This document shows, in pieces, positions 1 to 7,820 of a DNA stretch of 64,000 bases; positions within the stretch are counted from its first letter, which is position 1, and the number at the start of each line of letters is the position of its first letter. The stretch comes from Pseudomonadales bacterium (GTDB lineage Bacteria; Pseudomonadota; Gammaproteobacteria; Pseudomonadales; Pseudohongiellaceae): NCBI GenBank assembly GCA_024234325.1, contig JACKOJ010000006.1, forward strand, positions 62,001 through 126,000. Reading direction: 5' to 3'. The translations under genes were made by a program, and so were the position numbers. The notes under the pieces are model-generated. The model did no database searches and had not been told where the DNA came from. It worked only from the letters and a program-made list of their open reading frames with translations.

Positions 1-210
1 AAAGGTTGTATTGGTATCTTCCACCGTGTCGTGTAAAAGTGCACCACAAATGACGGCAATATCTGAAACCCCGGCTTCATTAGCCAGTATATTTGCCAAA
101 GAGATAGGATGATTCACGTAAGGAGAGGCATCCACATCCTTACGACGCTGATCCTTATGTTTTCTTGCTGAAAATTCCACTGCTTTAATTAAGATTTGAA
201 TTTTGTCCAC
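1..210 (-). CDS. SpoT/MESH1-like HD-domain hydrolase, partial (N-terminus only)
   Basis: Seventy codons are visible; the rest lies beyond the left edge. The start is a GTG at 208-210, with AAGGA seven bases upstream. The peptide contains HPISLANIL and LLHDTVEDT, the metal-binding HD signature of the (p)ppGpp hydrolase (SpoT/MESH1) family. Known family members hydrolyse ppGpp or related nucleotides with Mn2+. It begins 39 bases after the metallopeptidase stop, so it is probably the last visible gene of the restriction operon. A synthetase domain cannot be excluded because the C-terminus is missing. Family assignment is firm; substrate and any defence role are inference. Confidence 0.75.
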   Translation of the reverse strand, partial: MDKIQILIKAVEFSARKHKDQRRKDVDASPYVNHPISLANILANEAGVSDIAVICGALLHDTVEDTNTTF

Positions 211-249
211 AGTGTAATCCTTACTCTGGCTGTTTTATCATTTAACAAC

Positions 250-975
250 TTAATAGCGCCAATGCTCATGTCTGACTGGCAAACGATTCAGTAGCTCTCT
301 GTGGCTACTCCACTGGGGCATGTGTTGCTTCAACAGCGATTTGAAACGGGTGTTGTGGGTAGGTTCAAGTAAATGCAGCAATTCATGCACCAGAATGTAC
401 TCAAGGCACTCTTGAGGCTTTTTGGCCAGTTCCAGATTCAGTCGGATAATCCGTGTTGCAGGATTGCAGCCACCCCATTTGGTTTTCATCCGCTGTACCA
501 GCACCCTAGAGACCTGCACGCCCAGTTTCTTTTGCCAACGCGCCAATAGGGGATCAATGGCAGTCTTCAACTGACCTCGATACCACTCATCCAGCAACTT
601 TTCTCTAGCTTCAATGCTTGATCCAGGGCGCACCTGCAATCTGATAGCGGAATGTTTCAGGCGGACTGCTGGAGGAGCTTCCTTTTCGATGAGCTCCAAC
701 AGAAAACGCTTCCCCCAGAAATAGTGGCTTTCCCGCTCGATGTAATCTCTGGGGGTTTCCCTCTCCTGCTCCCTGAGTTTTTGTTGCTGCTGCCTGATCC
801 AGCCCAGCTTCGAAATAACGAACACCCGCAAGGTATCCATATTCATGGATATAGGGGCAGAAACCTTTATCCTGCCATTTGGAGGATAAACGCTGAGGTG
901 AACATTCTTGATGTCCTTCTTGATCACCTCGACATCCAAGTCATTGAGGGTCAATTTTTGCCTGTCAGTATTCAT
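250..975 (-). CDS. YgjP-type (DUF45/M48-like) zinc metallopeptidase of the restriction operon
   Basis: The protein is about 241 residues if it starts at the ATG at 975; in-frame ATGs at 996 and 1017 are alternatives. The zinc motif HELLH lies near residues 197-201, followed by the third ligand in EPTHN, which is the YgjP/WLM layout. The segment KTKWGGCN before it is also typical of the family. No signal peptide is seen, so it should be cytoplasmic. The start overlaps the end of hsdR by 11 bases, indicating translational coupling. YgjP-like peptidases are often found downstream of hsdR, but their task there is unclear. Processing of the restriction complex would be a guess. Confidence 0.85.
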   Translation of the reverse strand: MNTDRQKLTLNDLDVEVIKKDIKNVHLSVYPPNGRIKVSAPISMNMDTLRVFVISKLGWIRQQQQKLREQERETPRDYIERESHYFWGKRFLLELIEKEAPPAVRLKHSAIRLQVRPGSSIEAREKLLDEWYRGQLKTAIDPLLARWQKKLGVQVSRVLVQRMKTKWGGCNPATRIIRLNLELAKKPQECLEYILVHELLHLLEPTHNTRFKSLLKQHMPQWSSHRELLNRLPVRHEHWRY

Positions 976-3900
976 GCTGCTGCTTGACGATAGCATAGAT
1001 ACGCTCGACTTCAGCAATATCAGGTACTACCTGATAAATCGCTTGCTTTATCTGATTTTCCTTCGCCTGATTGCCACGCCAATTGTTCATCCGACTTTGC
1101 AGTACGGCGGTATCGATTTGCAGGGCCAGGGCTTCATTTTGGCCAAGGTTATTGTAGAGCGCTCGCCTGGCTCTGGTATTGAGGGTAACGGGCGTCTCAT
1201 CCGGTACCCCACCACTTACTTTGTTCGCCAGGTCGGCTATTTTTTGCAGGTAGGCCTGATACTCCAGCGCCTGCTCCTTGCGTTGCTTGATTATCTCATC
1301 CAGCAGTTTCGACATCTGGGCAAAATAGGCTGGATCTAATAGATGATCCTTGATGATTTTGCTGCGGACGTTGTTTTCTATTGTTTCTGCCACAGCATCC
1401 TTGTTTCCCTTGATGCCTTCCGGAAGGGAGGCAATGGCGTCCTGTATACCGCTTTTCTCAATGATTTCCAAAATCGGCATTTCGGCGAAGGGGGAGATCA
1501 CTACTGAATCTTCAGCCTGAATATAGCGATCGATCAGATGCCGCATATCGGCCTCATAGGCTTTCAGGTCTATGGATTCTCCACTGGCCTTGCGGATAAT
1601 CTCTCGTAGTTTGAGGAAGTGATCCACGCGCGACTGGATATGGGCAATATCCTGAGGACTGTACCCCGCAGCCTCCATGTCGTCCCCGATATTGGCCCAA
1701 GCCCGCACCAGCGCCACGGTAGCCTTGTACAAGGCCGTTCGCAGCACTTCACGCTCTTTGAGTTCTTCCGGGATTTCCGTATTGCCGCAGAAATAGTGAA
1801 TATGCTCCAGATCACCCTTGGGAGGATCAACCGGGTCACATAGCAGTTCTATTTCCTCCAGCGCCGTATCCAGCCTTTCCTTGCCTTTGGTCAGCCGGTC
1901 CTGAAGCAGTATGTCGCAGTCTTTCGCCTCGAATTCATCATATTCGAGCTCGGAAGTATAGACCGCCACGGCATTCTCAACCTTTTTGAACAGGTCCTTA
2001 TAGTCCACGATATAGCCAAATTCCTTGTCGTCGCTGTCCAGCCGGTTAACCCGGCAGATGGCCTGGAACAAACCGTGATCCTGCATGGATTTGTCTATGT
2101 ACAAATAGGTACAACTCGGCGCATCAAACCCGGTCAGCAGCTTGTCCACCACAATAAGCAGCTTCATGTTGGCGGGTTCTTTGGTGAAGCGCTCCTTGGC
2201 AGCATCCTCATAGGTTTCTGTCTTGCTCTTGCCAGGCTTGGCCTGCACATTCTTGAGCAGGGTTTCATAGGTGTTATAGATGTATTGCTTGTCGGTTTCG
2301 GAGTTGGCTCCCGTTTCTTCGGTAGTGATATCCCCGGTATGAGGGTTGTAGGATGTCACCACGGCACATAAGCCTTTCAATTCAGTGACCTGAAACAACG
2401 CGAAGTAGCGACAGGCCTCGAAGATGCTGGAAGCCACTAATATGGCATTGCCAGCTTCAGCACTGAGACGGGGTTTGACCCCAAAGTCGAAAATGATGTC
2501 TGCCACCACCTTTTCCATACGTGAACGGGAACTGAGCACATTCTGCATAGTGCCCCATTTCTTCTTCAGTTCTGCTTTCTGGAAATCGTTCAGGGCCTTG
2601 GTCTTGGCGGCAAACCATTCGTCCACCTTCTTTTGTGAACTCAGGCGCTGGTCGATATCACGGGCTTCATAGATCAGGTCCAGTACCACCCCATCTTCCA
2701 CGGCTTCATTGAATTTGTAGGTGTGGATGTACTTGCCGAACACTTCCAGGCTGGTGGCTTTATCCTTCTTCAGCAGCGGCGTGCCGGTAAAGCCGATAAA
2801 CACCGCACCCGGCAGCATGGCCTTCATCACCCGGTGCAGCTTACCGCTCTGGGTACGGTGGCATTCATCGACAAAGATAAAGAGGTCACCCACGGTGTAG
2901 GCTGCCTGGCTTTGCAACTGCTCGATAAAGGCATCGAAATCACCGACATCCCGCCTGCCAAACTTATGCACCAGGGAACATAAGAGACGGGGTTTGGCCT
3001 GCCCCAACTGGGCAATCAGGTCCTTGCCACTACTGGTGCGGTAAATGTCTTCACTGGCATCGGTAAACACTCGCTCAATCTGCTTATCCAACTCATCCCG
3101 GTCAGTGACAATGGCCACACGGGCGTTGGGATTGTTTTCCAGTATCCACTTGGCCAACAGCACCATGACGATGCTCTTGCCACTGCCTTGGGTGTGCCAG
3201 ATGATGCCGCCCTCTTTGCGGCGCACATGTTCCTGTGCGGCCTTAATACCAAAATACTGATGCACCCGTGGCAGTTTCTTCACGCCACCATCGAACAGTA
3301 CAAAGTCATACATCAATTCGATCAGGCGTTGCTTGTTGCAGATCTTGCGCAGGTACTTATCCAACTTGTAACCAGTGTTATCTGCTTCATCTTCCTTCCA
3401 TTTGAGAAAGAACTTCTCCGGCGTGCCGATGGTGCCGTATTGCAAACCTTCGGAATCGTTACCGGCAAACACGAATTGCACGGTGCTAAAAAACGCGCCG
3501 ATAAATTCCGGCTTTTGATTCACCAGACTCTGGCGAATACCATCGCCAATGGAGACGCGGCTGTTTTTCAGCTCCAGTACGCCGATGGCAATGCCGTTCA
3601 CATACAGCACGATGTCGGGGCGCTTTTCATTTTCGCCAAACACCGTGACTTCTTCGGCGATGCAAAAATCATTTTGCTCGGGGTGTTGCCAGTCGATCAG
3701 ATGCACCGTGTCGGTTGGCACACCGGCTTCCGTTTTGGTTTGCACGCCATAGCGCAGCAGTTGATACACATCCTTGTTGTTGTGATACAGGTCCTGGCCG
3801 TGGTTATTGGCAGCGGTTTGCAGCTTATCCAACGCCTTGTTGATTTGTTCGGTATTGTAGCCTTTGGCGGAAAGGTATCGGGTCAGTTGCGGCACTTCGA

Positions 3901-4039
3901 TATTACTGTTATCCGGCCTGTCTTCCAGATTGCCGAGATAGGTATAACCCAACTCTTCGCAGAACAGCTTCACCACGCGGTTTTGCGTGGCCCGTTCGGG
4001 TTTATTGACGGCGCCGCTATTTGGATTAGTGGTGGTCAT
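965..4039 (-). CDS. hsdR: Type I restriction endonuclease subunit R (HsdR)
   Basis: A 1024-residue motor and nuclease subunit. The N-terminal PD-(D/E)xK nuclease is visible as PDIVLY at about 141 and ELK at about 156-158. The translocase core follows: Walker A TQGSGKS at about 283-289, DECH at about 391-394, and motif III FTGTP. The second RecA-like lobe follows, and the last 300 residues are the helical region that contacts the methylase core. Length is normal for the family. The ATG at 4037-4039 overlaps the hsdS stop in an ATGA. In the known mechanism HsdR joins HsdM2S on unmethylated sites, translocates DNA with ATP and cuts at a distance. No disrupting mutation is visible. Confidence 0.96.
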   Translation of the reverse strand: MTTTNPNSGAVNKPERATQNRVVKLFCEELGYTYLGNLEDRPDNSNIEVPQLTRYLSAKGYNTEQINKALDKLQTAANNHGQDLYHNNKDVYQLLRYGVQTKTEAGVPTDTVHLIDWQHPEQNDFCIAEEVTVFGENEKRPDIVLYVNGIAIGVLELKNSRVSIGDGIRQSLVNQKPEFIGAFFSTVQFVFAGNDSEGLQYGTIGTPEKFFLKWKEDEADNTGYKLDKYLRKICNKQRLIELMYDFVLFDGGVKKLPRVHQYFGIKAAQEHVRRKEGGIIWHTQGSGKSIVMVLLAKWILENNPNARVAIVTDRDELDKQIERVFTDASEDIYRTSSGKDLIAQLGQAKPRLLCSLVHKFGRRDVGDFDAFIEQLQSQAAYTVGDLFIFVDECHRTQSGKLHRVMKAMLPGAVFIGFTGTPLLKKDKATSLEVFGKYIHTYKFNEAVEDGVVLDLIYEARDIDQRLSSQKKVDEWFAAKTKALNDFQKAELKKKWGTMQNVLSSRSRMEKVVADIIFDFGVKPRLSAEAGNAILVASSIFEACRYFALFQVTELKGLCAVVTSYNPHTGDITTEETGANSETDKQYIYNTYETLLKNVQAKPGKSKTETYEDAAKERFTKEPANMKLLIVVDKLLTGFDAPSCTYLYIDKSMQDHGLFQAICRVNRLDSDDKEFGYIVDYKDLFKKVENAVAVYTSELEYDEFEAKDCDILLQDRLTKGKERLDTALEEIELLCDPVDPPKGDLEHIHYFCGNTEIPEELKEREVLRTALYKATVALVRAWANIGDDMEAAGYSPQDIAHIQSRVDHFLKLREIIRKASGESIDLKAYEADMRHLIDRYIQAEDSVVISPFAEMPILEIIEKSGIQDAIASLPEGIKGNKDAVAETIENNVRSKIIKDHLLDPAYFAQMSKLLDEIIKQRKEQALEYQAYLQKIADLANKVSGGVPDETPVTLNTRARRALYNNLGQNEALALQIDTAVLQSRMNNWRGNQAKENQIKQAIYQVVPDIAEVERIYAIVKQQHEY

Positions 4040-5328
4040 GCGGCGGCCTCGGCTTTGGTTTCGGGTTTCACCAGGCGAATCCTGCCGGTGAGCAGGTTTT
4101 GCATCATGCCCTGTTTGATTTGTTGGTATTTGGCGAGTTTGGTTTCCAGTGCAGCGATGTCGGCGTCCATGTCGGATATAGTTGTCGCAATCTTTGACTG
4201 CCCCGCATAGTCAGGCATTGGAACTTCGAGCTTCATGAAGTTAGTCTTTGACAAGTTGTATCTGGTTGCGCCTTGTGCCAACGAGTACAAAAGTTCCCTT
4301 CCATAGTTACTTCTAAAGAAATACGCTAAATATCTTGCATATACTTCTTTCTCGTCGAACAACCTAAATCCAAAGCAAAAACTATTGAGATACAGATTAT
4401 CTATCGCATCATTCAGTACGGCACACAACCCCAACTCGTCAGGCGTTTCTGAGGAGCCATTAAAAAACAAGTCTCCTTTTCTAGCATTATTCTGACTATC
4501 GTTCTTGCCTACTCGAACTCGCTCAATATATTCAATATCAATAATGATATTGCTCATCACATTCATGAACGGAATGAAGTACGCAGCACCCGTCCCAAAA
4601 TCTGATTTTGTCTTACCAGATAGCCCCCCATAAGTCGCACCAATTTTCCCCAGCTTCTTCACCATCCACGCCGCTTTTATGCGGCCGTTTTCGTAGGGGT
4701 TGAGCAGGGTTTGCATGGCGCCTTGTTTGATCTGGCGCTTTTTTGCGATAAGGCGGGTGAGAGATTGAATCAAGGCATCGGCATCGCTTAAGGCACTGGC
4801 GATGGCAGTTTGTTCGGGCTTGGTTGGCGGTAATGGAATGGGAGTTTCACGGACTTGCTTTAGGCTAATCTGAGGGTATGCCTGACCAGTTACAATTGAA
4901 CTATAGTACCTGCGCACAGAAGCTTGAGATATAAAGTGATAAACATAAGCCGTATCAACTTCTGTCGCAGTAATTCTTAGCCGAGCAATATGTTGATTAA
5001 TGTTCGCGCACTCAACTCCTGTAAGTAATACAACACGACCAACGTTTCCTGTAATAGTAATAAGAATATCACCTTCTCTAACTTCACTCCGTCGAAGTAA
5101 CGCATGCGCCTCGGGCGATATACGCATTGATTCTGTTAGGTCCAAACCTTTTTCAGAGACGCATTCACTTCTTAAAAAAAGCACCCCTGTCTGTTTCCAC
5201 TTAAATCCATATGTTGTTGGAGTTGAGCCTTTCGTGATAAATGCAGTAAGGTTCTGCAAAGAATCAATATTCCAATCAACTGGGATCACCCCTACCTCGG
5301 TTTGTTTGTACTCCGCTTCTAGTTCCAT
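4036..5328 (-). CDS. hsdS: Type I restriction-modification specificity subunit S (HsdS)
   Basis: A 430-residue protein with the usual HsdS layout: two target recognition domains, each followed by a conserved helix. The conserved parts end in near-repeats, KKRQIKQGAMQTLL after the first domain and KYQQIKQGMMQNLL after the second. The recognition domains (about 4190-4660 and 4850-5300 in DNA) are more AT-rich than the conserved helices, as expected for segments exchanged by recombination. It starts inside the last codons of hsdM (10-base overlap) and ends in an ATGA overlap with hsdR. It would set the bipartite DNA target of the complex; the target cannot be read from the sequence. Confidence 0.95.
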   Translation of the reverse strand: MELEAEYKQTEVGVIPVDWNIDSLQNLTAFITKGSTPTTYGFKWKQTGVLFLRSECVSEKGLDLTESMRISPEAHALLRRSEVREGDILITITGNVGRVVLLTGVECANINQHIARLRITATEVDTAYVYHFISQASVRRYYSSIVTGQAYPQISLKQVRETPIPLPPTKPEQTAIASALSDADALIQSLTRLIAKKRQIKQGAMQTLLNPYENGRIKAAWMVKKLGKIGATYGGLSGKTKSDFGTGAAYFIPFMNVMSNIIIDIEYIERVRVGKNDSQNNARKGDLFFNGSSETPDELGLCAVLNDAIDNLYLNSFCFGFRLFDEKEVYARYLAYFFRSNYGRELLYSLAQGATRYNLSKTNFMKLEVPMPDYAGQSKIATTISDMDADIAALETKLAKYQQIKQGMMQNLLTGRIRLVKPETKAEAAA

Positions 5329-7742
5329 ACAAACCCCATCTTTTTCAGGTGCGCTGTTACCGCCTGCTCCAGTTCCGCGACGTTGTGGGTTTGTTGTGGC
5401 AGTGGCGTTTCATAACGCTCGGCCAGTTCCTTGATGCGTTGGGTGAGGCGCTGGCTGATGCGGTCCATTTCGGTGTGGATGTCTTTGTCGATGGTGGCGA
5501 TCCATTTATCATCCACCACCAGTTGTTTGATCTGCTCTTCGTTCAACGTGGGATAGAAGGCTAGCAGCTCGGCATCGAGTTGGGTCTCAGCGTCTTTGAT
5601 GGCTTTTTTGGTGGCTGCTTCTTTATCCAGCAGTTTCAGATATTGCTTGAGGATCATTTCTTCTTCTTTGGCTTCTGGATCACCTTTCAGTTCTTTTAAG
5701 CGTGCATTGATGTTGCCTTTATTGATCTTGTTCAGTTCACCAAAAACACCATCTTCACCGCCGTGTTCTTCTTCCAACTCGGTCTTCTGGCTTTGCAGGG
5801 TTTCCAGTTCTGTATTTAGCGCGTCGATTGCCTGTTGTTGTGTGGCAAAGTAACGGTTGATGATCAGGGCCTTGGGCACCAGGTCGCAGGTCCAACCTTT
5901 GTCGACAGTTTTGGTGACCTTGCCGTCCTTGTTCTTCTTTTCCTCAAGGATGCGGTAGGTGGTGGCCTTCCAACCCTCTGCCGCAATCAGGTAGCAATCA
6001 TCCTGCATGAACTCGAACCAGTAGTTCATCAGGTGCTGAAACACATCATATTTGTCGATGAGCGCCTTGCCGGTATAGGTGGCCAGCAGCGCTTCGCTGA
6101 TGTTATGGATCACCTCTTTGGGGTGATGTCCGACCTGCAGGGCTTTCAGGGTGGCTGTGGTCTGCTTTTCCCATTTGCTGAACACCTTGTTCATGTCTGC
6201 CATGTAACTGACAAATTCGGGATGCTGGTAGATGGTGGTTTTGATGTCGTCTTTGGCCACCTGCAGGCTCATATAATTCGGGCTGCGCTGGGCAGGGGTA
6301 AACAGGGCCGCTTTGAGTTGCGGACAGACCTGCCAGTAGGCATGTAGCGCCTCAATATCGGCTTTGGGAATGTCGCCCAATAGGTGTGCTTCGATGTCCT
6401 GCAGGTCTTCGGCTTCCGAGCTGTCGATATAGCGCGGGATGTTGAGGTTGAATTCGTTCTTCTCGATCTCGGCATAGGCAACAATTTTGCTGTAGCCATC
6501 AATTTCTGTCTGCTTGTTGAAGACATCGACAATCCTGTGGATGTCCATTTCGCGCAGGCGGTTCTTGGGGCCGTCCTTGATGAAGCCTTTGCCGGCATCG
6601 ATCATGAAGATGCCCTTACGGTTCTGGGCATTTTCCTTGTCGATGACGATGATACAGGCCGGGATGCCGGTACCGTAAAACAGGTTGGCTGGCAGGCCGA
6701 TGATGCCTTTGATCAGCCCCTTGCGGATGAGATTCTCGCGAATGGCAGCCTCGGCCCCACCACGGAACAGCACACCATGCGGCAGAATGCAGGCACCTTT
6801 ACCGCGGCTTTTCAGGGAACGGATGATGTGCAGCAGATAAGCATAGTCGCCGTTCTTGTTGGGCGGCACACCGAAGCCCTCAAAGCGCTTGTGCGGGTCG
6901 TTTTCGGTATTCACCCCTGTGCCCCAGCGCTTGTCACTGAAGGGGGGATTGGCCACCACGAAGTCGAAGGTTTTCAGGCTGCCCTGCTCGTTCAGAAAAA
7001 CCGGATTGGACAGCGTGTTCTCTCGCCTGATCTCGGCGCCGGGGTTGTCGTGCAGGATCATGTTCATGCGCGCCAAGCCGCTGGTGGCACCATCCTTCTC
7101 CTGGCCATACAGAGCCACCTTGGCTCTGGCGGCATCAGCCACCTTCAATAACAGGGAACCAGAACCGCAGGTAGGGTCATACACAGTAGTGTCCCCGCTG
7201 GTCTGCGCCTCGCGGATGCCGATGATGCTGGCCATGATGCGGCTGACTTCCGCCGGAGTGTAAAACTGGCCCTTGCTCTTACCGCTTTCGGTGGCGAAGT
7301 GGCGCATGAGGTATTCGTAGGCATCGCCCAGGATGTCGTCACCCTCGGCGCGGTTCTTACTGAAATCCAGCGCCTTGTTTTCAAAGATGGCGATGAGATT
7401 GGTAAGGCGCTCGACCATATCCTTGCCGGTGCCGAGTTTTTCCGGATCGTTGAAGTCCGGCATGCTGGTGAGCTTGTTGGCATTGGCCAGAGGCGCGATG
7501 ATCTTTTTGTTGATGTCGTCGCCGATGGTAGGCTTGCCCTTGAGGGCCACCATGTCCTTGAAGGTGGCCCCGGCCGGAATGGTGATGGGCGCATAGGGCT
7601 GACCGGCATATTTGTCGCTGACGTATTTGATGAACAGCATCACCAGCACATAGTCTTTGTACTGGCTAGCATCCATACCGCCGCGCAGTTCGTCGCAACT
7701 GGACCAGAGGGAAGAATAGAGTTCAGACTTCTTGATTGCCAT
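5319..7742 (-). CDS. hsdM: Type I restriction-modification DNA adenine methyltransferase subunit M (HsdM)
   Basis: An 807-residue N6-adenine methyltransferase. The N-terminal HsdM helical domain covers about 1-150. The SAM-binding motif DPTCGSGSLLL sits at about 189-199 and the catalytic NPPF at about 265-268. The protein is longer than the common ~500-residue HsdM, because a charged, coiled-coil-rich C-terminal extension (about 480-807) has been added. With HsdS it methylates the host copies of the target. It is followed by hsdS with a 10-base overlap and preceded by a 78-base AT-rich gap after the DUF262 gene, which could hold an internal promoter. Confidence 0.96.
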   Translation of the reverse strand: MAIKKSELYSSLWSSCDELRGGMDASQYKDYVLVMLFIKYVSDKYAGQPYAPITIPAGATFKDMVALKGKPTIGDDINKKIIAPLANANKLTSMPDFNDPEKLGTGKDMVERLTNLIAIFENKALDFSKNRAEGDDILGDAYEYLMRHFATESGKSKGQFYTPAEVSRIMASIIGIREAQTSGDTTVYDPTCGSGSLLLKVADAARAKVALYGQEKDGATSGLARMNMILHDNPGAEIRRENTLSNPVFLNEQGSLKTFDFVVANPPFSDKRWGTGVNTENDPHKRFEGFGVPPNKNGDYAYLLHIIRSLKSRGKGACILPHGVLFRGGAEAAIRENLIRKGLIKGIIGLPANLFYGTGIPACIIVIDKENAQNRKGIFMIDAGKGFIKDGPKNRLREMDIHRIVDVFNKQTEIDGYSKIVAYAEIEKNEFNLNIPRYIDSSEAEDLQDIEAHLLGDIPKADIEALHAYWQVCPQLKAALFTPAQRSPNYMSLQVAKDDIKTTIYQHPEFVSYMADMNKVFSKWEKQTTATLKALQVGHHPKEVIHNISEALLATYTGKALIDKYDVFQHLMNYWFEFMQDDCYLIAAEGWKATTYRILEEKKNKDGKVTKTVDKGWTCDLVPKALIINRYFATQQQAIDALNTELETLQSQKTELEEEHGGEDGVFGELNKINKGNINARLKELKGDPEAKEEEMILKQYLKLLDKEAATKKAIKDAETQLDAELLAFYPTLNEEQIKQLVVDDKWIATIDKDIHTEMDRISQRLTQRIKELAERYETPLPQQTHNVAELEQAVTAHLKKMGFVWN

Positions 7743-7820
7743 TTACTGCTTTATACCCAAAATTAGTTATTGATTTGTTAGTTAATAGGACAGAGAACTA
7801 TCCCCGATCATCTATGTTAA

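Noticed and set aside
3188..4210. A 340-codon plus-strand frame over hsdR
   Set aside because: It lies entirely opposite hsdR, whose motifs are clear, and it shows no domain or start signal.
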